Positions 17,495-25,749 of a stretch of 64,000 bases of DNA are shown piece after piece. Origin of the DNA: SHXR01 sp046160305. Lineage in GTDB: Bacteria > Pseudomonadota > Gammaproteobacteria > Burkholderiales > SG8-39. The stretch's first letter is position 1; each line of letters opens with the position of its first letter. Where the stretch lies: the NCBI GenBank assembly GCA_046160305.1, contig JBJXGX010000393.1, positions 7,243-71,242 on the forward strand, in the 5' to 3' direction. Made by a program: the position numbers and the translations under genes. A model generated the notes under the pieces. It had not been told where the DNA came from, did no database searches, and was given only the letters and a program-made list of their open reading frames with translations.

Positions 17495-19708
17495 CTAGGC
17501 CTTTTCCGAAAGCGTGCGCATCCAATCTAGCGCCTCACGAATGTCAAGATGCAGGCTTGCGTACGCTTTGCGCAGGAGGTTTTCGGGAAGTGCCCAGTCC
17601 CACTTCTCACGCTGCAAGTTACTCACGTCGGCGAGCAACAACTCGAGTGGAGGAGGTTCGTCCACGCCTGCGTCAACAAGTGCATCTAGAACATCATCGT
17701 TCGTGTGCTCGCCTTTCTGCACCTCAACCCCTGGTCCGGCTGGCGTAGCAACGAAGCCTCGCCGGATTAACACGCAGGCGAGCGCCTCATTTGCGGCGTC
17801 GCCTAGCCATGTCAGTAGCAACAATTCCCTACCCTGGTCAATAGCGAACTCCTGTGAGAGGTTGCGAGCCGAATAATTTGATCGCCCCTCATCGAGGAAT
17901 CGCCGCGCGACCTCATCTAAGTACGGCGGGATTCGGTTCGATTCGAGTAGTTGTCGCATTCGTTGTCGCACACGTGTGTGGGTCCGCCCAGCGCCTCCGA
18001 AGAAAAGTGGCGGCACCCCGCCTCTGGCGCGCACCACGTAGATGGTTTTCTGTGGCTCGTCAATCTGTTCAACACGCCAAGTCTTGCCTGCAAAGAGAAT
18101 TCGTTGATCAACGGACAACATCTGGGACACCGGCAGGGTTCCGAGAGGCCGCCCGCCGCTAACGATCCGGAACTCTTCGTCAGCGGCGAACGCCGCGTAA
18201 AAAGTGTAGTGGTTGACGAACTTCTCGCCAACGCGGCCATGTAGCAATGCCCCCGACGAGTCCTGCATCAGCAATTCCTTGTGGCCCAGGTGCCGGACCA
18301 GCTCGACGAACTCATCCTTGGCCAATCCTGCGAATGGCGTACCGGGACCACACAGCAGTGCGTAAAGATGCCCTATGGTCGCACCGCCATTCTGGGCGAC
18401 GAACGACAACATCTGCTGCACCAGTGTCGAGAGGTGGGCTCCGCGCGACATCGGCGGTTCAAACCATCCCTCAAGGAGAAGCGAAATCATCGCGGTCATC
18501 CGTACCGTACCCAGACGGAGCTCTGTATCGATGGATGGCCTTCCGCCGATGGCATCTTCGATACAGTAGCTGCGCAGAATGGCGGGCTCTCCTTTTCGGC
18601 GACCCGACCGGCCGAGTCGCTGCCTCAGACTCGCCACGGAGGGCGGCGGACCAATCTGAGCGACGCTCTTGACCGCGCCGATGTCGATGCCAAGTTCGAG
18701 CGTATTGGTACAAACGGCGGTCGCAGGGAACTCCTTCTGCTTCAGCGCCGCTTCGGTCTCGGCACGAATCTCCTTCGACAGGCTTCCATGATGCGGCCAA
18801 AACTCCTTCGGGACCTGTTGGGTTTCGCACATCGTGTTCAGCAGGTGCGTGTACCGCTCGACCTCGCGGCGCGAGTTCGGAAAGACGAGGTTGTTTGAGC
18901 CACGTAGGCCCTTATACAAATGCGTTGCAATCTGCGCAGGGGTGATGGGGTCGGATTCCTCGTCTTCGTCGCTCTGATCTTCGAGACGAACCACGAGTGG
19001 CTCCTCGTACCCTTTGACCAAAATCTTCAGCTCATTGCCCGACGACTTCGAGTCGACCACTGCTACCGCGGCGCCCATGCCTGGCCGAAGGAAGTCCGCA
19101 GCAAGGCTCATGTCTCCGAGCGTGGCGGACAGCCCGATGCGGGGCACCGAGCGACCGATGACCCGCTCGATCCGGTGCATCAGCGATTGAAGTTGCTTGC
19201 CGCGCTCAGCGCCGATGAACGCGTGCAGTTCGTCCACCACAAAGAACGTCAACCGTTCGAACACTGCCCCGACGGAAGTTCCACGATTACACAGCATTGC
19301 CTCCAGCGATTCCGGCGTGATGAGCAGCACGCCTCGCCGCTCTGTGAGAAACCGCGTTTTCATCGATGCGGAAATGTCACCGTGCCAGGGCCACACCGAG
19401 ATTTCGAGTTGCTCGCAGAGTCGGTCCAGGCGACCAAACTGGTCGTTGATGAGAGCCTTGAGCGGGCTGATGTACACGATAAGACCGGGTGGGTCAGTCT
19501 GCAGTAAGTTAGTCAGGGCCGGGAAAAACGCGGCCTCGGTTTTCCCCGCTGCCGTAGCCGCAGCAACGATGACGTCTCGGTCTGCCTTGACAATGAGAGG
19601 AATTGCCATCTCCTGGGCATCGCGTAACACCTCCCAGCCTTCGGCCCAGATGAAGCGCTGGATTCGCTCATCGAGCAGGGCGAAGGAGCTGGACGGTTGA
19701 GAATCCAT
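17495..19708 (-). CDS. Lhr-like superfamily 2 DNA helicase (BrxHI-like)
   Basis: The 737-residue protein has a full SF2 helicase core. Motif I (ATAAGKTE) lies near residues 51-58, the DEAH-box variant DELH is in VVDELHAFIG, motif III is SAT in GLSATLG, and motif VI is QRLGRSGRRKGEP. The tail after about residue 420 resembles the winged-helix and C-terminal parts of Lhr-type helicases and of helicases found with defence ATPases. It should move on DNA or RNA 3' to 5' using ATP. The ATG at 19708 (or the GTG at 19711) lies a few bases after the stop of the preceding gene. It is the last gene of the four-gene operon 17495-24986. Confidence 0.87.
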   Translation of the reverse strand: MDSQPSSSFALLDERIQRFIWAEGWEVLRDAQEMAIPLIVKADRDVIVAAATAAGKTEAAFFPALTNLLQTDPPGLIVYISPLKALINDQFGRLDRLCEQLEISVWPWHGDISASMKTRFLTERRGVLLITPESLEAMLCNRGTSVGAVFERLTFFVVDELHAFIGAERGKQLQSLMHRIERVIGRSVPRIGLSATLGDMSLAADFLRPGMGAAVAVVDSKSSGNELKILVKGYEEPLVVRLEDQSDEDEESDPITPAQIATHLYKGLRGSNNLVFPNSRREVERYTHLLNTMCETQQVPKEFWPHHGSLSKEIRAETEAALKQKEFPATAVCTNTLELGIDIGAVKSVAQIGPPPSVASLRQRLGRSGRRKGEPAILRSYCIEDAIGGRPSIDTELRLGTVRMTAMISLLLEGWFEPPMSRGAHLSTLVQQMLSFVAQNGGATIGHLYALLCGPGTPFAGLAKDEFVELVRHLGHKELLMQDSSGALLHGRVGEKFVNHYTFYAAFAADEEFRIVSGGRPLGTLPVSQMLSVDQRILFAGKTWRVEQIDEPQKTIYVVRARGGVPPLFFGGAGRTHTRVRQRMRQLLESNRIPPYLDEVARRFLDEGRSNYSARNLSQEFAIDQGRELLLLTWLGDAANEALACVLIRRGFVATPAGPGVEVQKGEHTNDDVLDALVDAGVDEPPPLELLLADVSNLQREKWDWALPENLLRKAYASLHLDIREALDWMRTLSEKA

Positions 19709-19716
19709 CACGGAGC

Positions 19717-21267
19717 CTACTTGCGCTTTCTGTTGCGCCGCTGGGATTGAACGCGAATCTTCTCCAACCTTTTCTTTTTTCCGTGTCCCTTGCCGTGCGC
19801 CAACGCTTGATCCCGGGGGAAGCGCGGCACTCCCCCCGGCGCTGCGGGGAACTCTTGGTCAGATAGTCCCGTGATGACCATGTCCGGGCCCATGATTTCC
19901 AGCTCGGCTCGCATTCGCTCCAGTTCGTTCTTTGTGGCGTCGTCCCAAATTCGTTGTTCCCATACCAAGAGATCTTCGGAACTCCCAAGATACGTCTTGT
20001 TGGGGTGGTCGACAGCAAGGCCAACGAAAATGCTGCTTTCCGGTGCCGTTAGCTTCGCGATGCGGCAGTAAGCGTGCAACAACGCCACGCGATGCTGCCG
20101 ATACTCCTCATAGGATTCGTCGTCGCGTTTGGGCACCGCGAGAAACAGGTACGCAGGGTCCGGCGCCCCAGGGGTTCGGGCTATGCGCGCAACTCGGCCT
20201 CCGGCGCGGGCCTTGCCAAGGGCGCCTGCGAGGGCATTCGTTAGGATTCGGCGCCGAAACCTAGGCTCAGCCGCCAAGTAGCGTAAGGCGCGCTCCACGT
20301 CGACCGCGTCAGTGGTAATACCCAGCGAATTGACAGCAGGGTCTCCGATGCGGATAAAGCGATTAACGATCTCATCCCAAAAGTAGCTCTGCTTGTCCGC
20401 GGCCTTCTTGCGCCTATACTCAACGCTCGCCCTAAGACCGCCGTAATGCGACCCATCGAACACGATCGTGTCCGGGGGTGGTTCGCCCGCCTTGATCACA
20501 ACGAAACAATGGTTGCCTTCGTCCGTCATATTTCGCAGGTAGGCGGCCACGAGTTCCTCTTCGCCGGGAGCGTAAACGACGCGGCCTGGGACACTCAGGA
20601 AACTATCGCGCTCAACCAGGTCGCGTACGAAGTCTGGCGTCGTGTCCAGCTCTTCCATGATGACCTCGAGCGACGCTTCGTCAAATACATGCACCAAGCC
20701 CTTCGCCGGATCAGGCAGCCCGACCATAAATGGGCTGTCAAGATGTCGCTCCCCGATAATCTCCGTTGACACTATCATTGACCCTATGCCACCACCGAAA
20801 ATGGCCTTGGATGCCTCACGGGTCCCTCGCGTCACCGCTACCAAATGGTATCGCGCGTTGTCGGCGTCAGGCACCGACACCGGCAGAGGTCTCGAGCAGT
20901 TCGCGTCGAGGAAAACTCTTGACGGGAAACGCTGTAGCCAGCTTCTCGCTCCGTACAGTTGTCGCAGTGACTCTTGCACCGCACCCCTGTACCAGCGCTT
21001 CCATGCAACTTCGAGTGGCTTGTGGGTCTGAAACTGGACGTGTTTGTCGGAGAAGATGATTACATCGTTCCCGAACACCACCAGCGCGTCGCACAACTCC
21101 TTCGCGCTCCCCTTGCCACTTCGCAAGTCCTTGTCGGTATGGAGATTTGCATGGGCCCAAAGTCGCAGGAACGACTTGCGGCAGAGTGTCGTGAGCAGTC
21201 GCTCGGATTCGTTTACACCATCGGAGCTCGCAATGTCGAATACCACGGATTCCGCATTGGATGCCAT
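19717..21267 (-). CDS. Defence-associated protein with possible nuclease-like N-terminal fold
   Basis: I do not recognise a named family for this 516-residue protein. Residues 20-85 look like a PD-(D/E)XK/NERD-type core: a helix SFLRLWAHANLH, then KELCD at 56-60, two strands ALVVFGNDVIIFS, and D74-K75. The motif is degenerate (SDK in place of ExK), so catalysis is uncertain. The middle has no clear motif. The last 30 residues are very basic (HGKGHGKKKRLEK and RRNRKRK) and could bind nucleic acid. It lies 15 bases after the ATPase gene and 5-8 bases before the helicase gene, clearly in one operon. Confidence 0.6.
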   Translation of the reverse strand: MASNAESVVFDIASSDGVNESERLLTTLCRKSFLRLWAHANLHTDKDLRSGKGSAKELCDALVVFGNDVIIFSDKHVQFQTHKPLEVAWKRWYRGAVQESLRQLYGARSWLQRFPSRVFLDANCSRPLPVSVPDADNARYHLVAVTRGTREASKAIFGGGIGSMIVSTEIIGERHLDSPFMVGLPDPAKGLVHVFDEASLEVIMEELDTTPDFVRDLVERDSFLSVPGRVVYAPGEEELVAAYLRNMTDEGNHCFVVIKAGEPPPDTIVFDGSHYGGLRASVEYRRKKAADKQSYFWDEIVNRFIRIGDPAVNSLGITTDAVDVERALRYLAAEPRFRRRILTNALAGALGKARAGGRVARIARTPGAPDPAYLFLAVPKRDDESYEEYRQHRVALLHAYCRIAKLTAPESSIFVGLAVDHPNKTYLGSSEDLLVWEQRIWDDATKNELERMRAELEIMGPDMVITGLSDQEFPAAPGGVPRFPRDQALAHGKGHGKKKRLEKIRVQSQRRNRKRK

Positions 21268-21282
21268 TCGCGGCGCCCTGGA

Positions 21283-22584
21283 CTACATCTTGAATGACGC
21301 GAAATCGTCGCCCTCGCCCGCATCGACGACCCGGTCGCTTGCGCCGCCGTTGTCGGCCGCAACATCAACGCCACCCAACAAGTTTTGCCACGCCGATCCG
21401 GGGTTTTGCTCCATCACTGCCAGAAGATTAATGAATGACGTAATGATCGTTCGCGGCGTGCGGAAGTAGGTGTCGCCGATGCGCTTCGAGCAATGCTCCA
21501 TAAAGCTAAAAATACCCTGGTCCGGGAGCAGGTGCTTCCCCGCATCGCCGAAGGCGTACACGTGCCGAATCTTCTGCAACAGGACGTAGAAGTCCTCCGG
21601 TGTCAGGCTGGAGAGTCGAACGACGGGGCCGCTGAAGTCGACCAGGCCACCTGTAGCGAACGTGTTTTGCCCAAGTCGGCTCTGTAGCGCCGGATAGCTG
21701 TAGAGGCCGCGGCGCGGATCGAGGAGGAACTCCGGTGTGCCACCGAGCACGAAGCCCAGCCCAACAGCCGTGCCTTGCAGCGAGTCGTTAAGGATCCGCA
21801 GAATCTGCTCGTAGTTCGCATTGCGAGCCTGGGTGTTCGCGAGCTTGTACAGGTTGACTAGCTCGTCCAGGCCGACTAGCAGACCCGCGAACCCGGCTAG
21901 GCGAACGAATCGGGCCATCAACTTCAACTGGTCGTACACCGCGGCATCGTCGACGATGCCGCGCACGCCAAGCGCTTGCTTGGCGTCAGTTTTGGTGGAG
22001 AATTCGCCGCGCAACCATCGCACAGCATCGGACTTCAGCTGTTCATTACCTGCCTCGTATCCACGGCAGTACGCCGCAATGACATCCGCGAAGTCATAGC
22101 CGTTGACCAGTTCAGTCAGTTGATCCAGCTTCTGCCGCAGGACCACCTCAGTGGATTGCCCCGATGCCTTAGCTTCCGTCTTCGCCATTGCAATGAACTT
22201 CTCGACGATGCCACCGATAGCGCCCCCATCGGGCTTAGTACGCGTTGACATACTTCGCATTAACTCCGCGTAGAGCGAACGCGCTTGTCCACCGCTCGCG
22301 TGCAACCGACGGTCGGGATTCAGATCCGCACTGGCGACGACGAGCTTCTTCTCCATCGCTACCGCGCGAACCAGGTTCAGGAAGAATGTCTTACCGGCAC
22401 CGTACTCGCCAATGACGACGCGGAAACTGGATCCGCCGTCAGCGAGTCGGCCGATGTCCCCAACCAACGTCTCGATTTCGCGTGTGCGTCCTACCTGCAC
22501 AAGATGTTGACCAACGCGCGGCACGACCCCTGCTCGCAGGGACTGGATAACCGCGTCGCGATCCTTCGATCGAATCGTTGTCAT
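21283..22584 (-). CDS. BrxD-like AAA+ ATPase (DUF2791 family)
   Basis: The 433-residue protein is a P-loop ATPase of the DUF2791/BrxD type. Walker A is GEYGAGKT at residues 59-66, followed by the family-typical FFLNLVRAVAMEKKLVVASADLNPDRRLH. Walker B is LLVGLDEL at about 235-242. Further marks are FVLGGTPEFLLDPRRGLYSYPALQSRL and a C-terminal winged-helix-like part with RTPRTIITSFINLL. BrxD occurs in some BREX systems and in other defence loci and is thought to work with the partner helicase. Its ATG overlaps the stop of the TerB-protein gene (ATGA). No other BREX core gene is in the window. Confidence 0.85.
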   Translation of the reverse strand: MTTIRSKDRDAVIQSLRAGVVPRVGQHLVQVGRTREIETLVGDIGRLADGGSSFRVVIGEYGAGKTFFLNLVRAVAMEKKLVVASADLNPDRRLHASGGQARSLYAELMRSMSTRTKPDGGAIGGIVEKFIAMAKTEAKASGQSTEVVLRQKLDQLTELVNGYDFADVIAAYCRGYEAGNEQLKSDAVRWLRGEFSTKTDAKQALGVRGIVDDAAVYDQLKLMARFVRLAGFAGLLVGLDELVNLYKLANTQARNANYEQILRILNDSLQGTAVGLGFVLGGTPEFLLDPRRGLYSYPALQSRLGQNTFATGGLVDFSGPVVRLSSLTPEDFYVLLQKIRHVYAFGDAGKHLLPDQGIFSFMEHCSKRIGDTYFRTPRTIITSFINLLAVMEQNPGSAWQNLLGGVDVAADNGGASDRVVDAGEGDDFASFKM

Positions 22585-24986
22585 GCTTCAATTTTCTCCA
22601 GAATTTCGGCGTTGACCGTCATCGGGTCATCGCCTTCAACAAACGCAATGTCGTGCGCATCGAGCGAGGATTCGTTGATGCGCTCCAAGGCCCCGTCCAG
22701 CATCAGCTCAAGGTCCGCTGCGACATCAAGCAACTCCTCGCGGCTCCACTGTGGGCGCGAAAGCAGCATGCGGGCGAGCGCCGTGTGAGGTTCGTCCAAA
22801 CCGAGGATGCCCTTGGGTCCGTCGGGATACTCCGCCTCGACCTCAGATTTCGACACTGCGGGAGCGGCCAAATCATCCTCCTTGAAAATTTCCGCCAGCA
22901 ACGCCGATACTTTCTCGGTGTCGTTCTGCAACGCGGCGATGCGCGCCGGATCGAGCTTGAAACCTGTCTCCTCTACCTTGCCGACCGTCGCAGGAGTGGG
23001 CTTTCTACCCGACGCTGCTGCGTGAACATCAGCGAAGACCTTCTTAGAATCGACACCGAGGGCTCTGTAGACCTTCTCAAGTGTCTTGACTTCGGCCGGC
23101 GTCACTGTGCCGTCGGATTGAGCAACGGTAGCCATGAAAGAGGCGATAGTCTCCCTTGCCGCGGTGTCAAGCGGCTCCAGCTTCTTTTTAATGATAGTCA
23201 ACGACACTGGCGTTGCCATCAGCAGCCGCAGTTGTGCGAGAAGACGACGAGTGTGGTTGGGCGTGAGATGCGTCCATGATTGAACTTGCTCGCGCAAGTG
23301 CACCAATTCTTTCGGGCCGAATTTTCCGTCTGCCGTCGCCACAGCCGAGGCCAATTGAAGCGTCAGCGCAGCAGCTTGATACGCCGGCGTCGCGCGAGAT
23401 GTGACCTCCGCCGGAGGCACGGCAAATAGAACCACCTTCTCGTCTGGCTTGGGTAGCTTCGCCCCGGCAAGAACGTCAGGCTCGATGCCGATATTCAAGG
23501 ACTCCAAGGCACGGGCGAGGGCCAGGGTCTTCTCCTTTGTCAGCGTTGATCGCGCTTCAAGGGACGCCAGAAGTTCCTGGAAGGACATCGCGACCATCCC
23601 CCCTCCCATTCGGACTTTGAGTGCCTGCAGGGATCTCTGCGCGCTTTCAGGCCACAACGTTGCCGGTAGCTGTAGCAGGCCCTCCAGGGCCGTCGTGGCG
23701 TCTGTATTCCTTCCGACGAAGCGGCTGTACGGCTCAAGCTCCTTCGTCGCGGCTTCGACGATGTGCTGAAGCTTCTTGATAGGTGCCATGAGCACCGTGA
23801 CGTCCGGCGTATCGCCAAACGTCAGCCGGAGCTCTTCGGTGCCGCGAAAGCCCGCCGATGCCGGACGATAGACGAATTTGAGCTTGCTACGATTTCGTGG
23901 AAGAGTGATTCCGGCACCAAATACCTCGACGTACTTTTGAGTGAACAGCTTTTCGAACTGCTCACCACAACGAATCGCCGGCGTACGCATCAAGGTGTTT
24001 GGATCGAGCTTGACCCATGCCAACGCTAAATGGGCTGGCACCGGGACACCTTGTACTGCGGCCTGCCCGAGCGCCAGCCGGATATACAGCGGGAGCTCGA
24101 AGGTTTTGGGGAAATCCGGAATCGGCTTTTCGTACAGCTTGAGCGGATGTACCGCCAACGAGACCCAATCGAGCAGCTCACTTGCATACCGACGGAACGA
24201 GTTCGACTTGTCTCCATAGATGCGCAGGAGGCGGCGATTCTCCTCGGCGATGGCAGGCCAGTCAGCCTGCGCAGCGCGATCTTTTGCCGCATCAATGATT
24301 GCCCGACGTTCGAGCCCGTAGAAAAAAATGAAAACGTAGCCTATATCGGCTTCGGGATCCTTCCGTCCATCTGCCAGCCAATTCAAGTACGCGCGGCGGG
24401 CGCTGGACGAAATCTCGGAATAGCTAGGCCAATAGCCAAACTGACGTTCGGCGTAGTCACCGTGAGATGCAACGGACTTCGAGGGGTCGATGAGGCAAGG
24501 GTCATTGGTGCCGAGCGCGGTCTTGAGTGAGGTGCCAACGTAGATCATGCCGCCTGGAATAGTCACGCCGGAAACACTAACGGGCTGCCCGGCAGGAATC
24601 CAAGCCGCAGCACCAAATCCTTTTGGTGCTGTCGGCAACCTAAAATCCGAGGTCGTGGGTGCCGATGCCATCGCCGCGCTCACCGGTGTGTCGTCTTCGA
24701 CGAACCGGCGTGCCGGAACAGCGGCATTGCCACGGTTCGATCGCGACCGCGCCGCGCGCGGCGCATCATTGGACACCAGTCTAACTGGCTCCTGAACGCT
24801 CTTCTGCCCGTCCAAGGAGCCTTGCGACTTTTTAAGCTGAGCGTAGACATAGAACGCGACGCCGATGACAGTGAGCACGACGACGCCAATCCAAACCTCT
24901 CTTGGAATCGCGGCGAGCAGCGCAAGCAAGCCGACGATCCCTCCGACGATGACCCTTCCGGCGCTTGATGTCTTTCTTCTGGCCAT
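22581..24986 (-). CDS. Membrane-anchored TerB_N-TerB-TerB_C protein
   Basis: The 801-residue product begins with two hydrophobic segments (about 12-27 and 32-49), then a polar linker to about residue 120. A TerB_N-like domain follows (about 120-330; GMIYVGTSL, ASHGDYAERQFGYWPSYSEISS, RRAYLNWLADGR, FFYGLERR). TerB itself covers about 536-650 with two acidic turns, ATADGKFGPKE and AQSDGTVTPAE, where TerB binds metal. TerB_C covers about 665-801 with MLLSRPQWSREELLDVAADL and a terminal GALERINESS region. The ATG at 24986 gives the membrane anchor directly; the frame is open to 25076. It is the first gene of the operon and probably its sensor or scaffold. Confidence 0.82.
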   Translation of the reverse strand: MARRKTSSAGRVIVGGIVGLLALLAAIPREVWIGVVVLTVIGVAFYVYAQLKKSQGSLDGQKSVQEPVRLVSNDAPRAARSRSNRGNAAVPARRFVEDDTPVSAAMASAPTTSDFRLPTAPKGFGAAAWIPAGQPVSVSGVTIPGGMIYVGTSLKTALGTNDPCLIDPSKSVASHGDYAERQFGYWPSYSEISSSARRAYLNWLADGRKDPEADIGYVFIFFYGLERRAIIDAAKDRAAQADWPAIAEENRRLLRIYGDKSNSFRRYASELLDWVSLAVHPLKLYEKPIPDFPKTFELPLYIRLALGQAAVQGVPVPAHLALAWVKLDPNTLMRTPAIRCGEQFEKLFTQKYVEVFGAGITLPRNRSKLKFVYRPASAGFRGTEELRLTFGDTPDVTVLMAPIKKLQHIVEAATKELEPYSRFVGRNTDATTALEGLLQLPATLWPESAQRSLQALKVRMGGGMVAMSFQELLASLEARSTLTKEKTLALARALESLNIGIEPDVLAGAKLPKPDEKVVLFAVPPAEVTSRATPAYQAAALTLQLASAVATADGKFGPKELVHLREQVQSWTHLTPNHTRRLLAQLRLLMATPVSLTIIKKKLEPLDTAARETIASFMATVAQSDGTVTPAEVKTLEKVYRALGVDSKKVFADVHAAASGRKPTPATVGKVEETGFKLDPARIAALQNDTEKVSALLAEIFKEDDLAAPAVSKSEVEAEYPDGPKGILGLDEPHTALARMLLSRPQWSREELLDVAADLELMLDGALERINESSLDAHDIAFVEGDDPMTVNAEILEKIEA

Positions 24987-25006
24987 TGCGCTTACTTTCT
25001 CGCCTA

Positions 25007-25021
25007 GTTCACAGGGTGAAC
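25007..25021. promoter_or_regulatory. Perfect palindrome GTTCAC-AGG-GTGAAC before the TerB operon
   Basis: A 15-base perfect inverted repeat (6-3-6) lies 20 bases upstream of the operon's first ATG at 24986, where it would overlap the promoter or early leader. Its size suits a dimeric repressor. The only regulator nearby is the HTH protein at 25229-25525, so an operator for it or for an unlinked regulator is possible. A convincing -35/-10 pair was not found. Confidence 0.5.
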
Positions 25022-25228
25022 AACACCAGAACATGGTACCGCTCAGAATACCCACATGAACAATCGCTCCCGCCAATTACCCGGCGGCCTGGGAGATGTG
25101 ATCTCAGTCTTGATTGTTACGAAGGTGTTTCACCATCTATCAGCGATTGAATACACCACGCAAAGTCTTCGCGTTAGACCATAGCATCGCAGGGGCATAC
25201 ATTTTGGGTAAGGCGTCACCACGAGCGG

Positions 25229-25525
25229 CTATGCCGCCTCCTTCAATGCCATAGTCGCGCGAATCCCGACAGCACCGAGCATGTTCACCAGCGCATCTAA
25301 ACTGAACATGTCGATCTTGTCGCGCAAAACATCGTGTAAGCGAGGCTGCGTAACGCCGAGGCGCTTTGCGGCCTCGTGCTGAGTCAATTCACTCGATACG
25401 GCAAAGCGCTCAATGCGCGTCATCAATTCCGAGCGAAGGAGCAGGATCTGCGCTTCTTCGCGAAGGAAGCCCAGATCCTCAAATACGTTCGCAGCGACCT
25501 TTGTCATCTTCAGCTTCGCAATCAT
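25229..25525 (-). CDS. HTH antitoxin, XRE/HigA type
   Basis: The 98-residue protein carries an XRE helix-turn-helix at about residues 45-70 (SELTQHEAAKRLGVTQPRLHDVLRDK) and the following FSLDALVNMLGAVG, typical of the HTH_37 antitoxins that pair with Gp49/HigB-like toxins. Its ATG overlaps the stop of a toxin remnant (ATGA), the normal arrangement for such operons. With the toxin mostly gone, it is probably a solitary antitoxin or a leftover regulator. It lies about 240 bases upstream of the TerB operon on the same strand. Confidence 0.82.
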   Translation of the reverse strand: MIAKLKMTKVAANVFEDLGFLREEAQILLLRSELMTRIERFAVSSELTQHEAAKRLGVTQPRLHDVLRDKIDMFSLDALVNMLGAVGIRATMALKEAA

Positions 25526-25587
25526 TGCTGGTTCCTTGCGTTCAAAAGTTGGCGGAACCGTAACCGCGCAAGATCGATGTCTTTGGA
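25522..25587 (-). pseudogene. C-terminal remnant of HigB/Gp49-like toxin
   Basis: In the frame that ends at 25522, overlapping the antitoxin start, the last codons read SKDIDLARLRFRQLLNARNQ and one more Q. This matches the usual end of phage-derived Gp49/HigB toxins (a K-x-D-I-[DE]-L-A-x-x-R pattern). Upstream the frame stays open but gives no toxin-like sequence, so the first 80 or so residues are missing. The remnant marks a deletion or insertion junction near 25590. The remaining bases up to 25749 hold nothing else that I can identify. Confidence 0.5.
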
Positions 25588-25749
25588 TGCCGCCGTAATT
25601 ATCCTCCCAGCAAATCCGGGGATGATTACACCGTTACTTGCAAATGGTGGACCAACCGCCTGCCGGCGCGACGCGGTTGCGCGCGAGCAAAGGTGCAATG
25701 GCGGGACAAGGCAAACCCTGACCCTATCCAGCGGTGCGACGAACTCTCC

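Noticed and set aside
17495..24986. A BREX system
   Set aside because: Only BrxD-like and BrxHI-like parts are present. PglZ, PglX, BrxC and BrxL are absent from the window, and a TerB-domain protein is not a BREX component.
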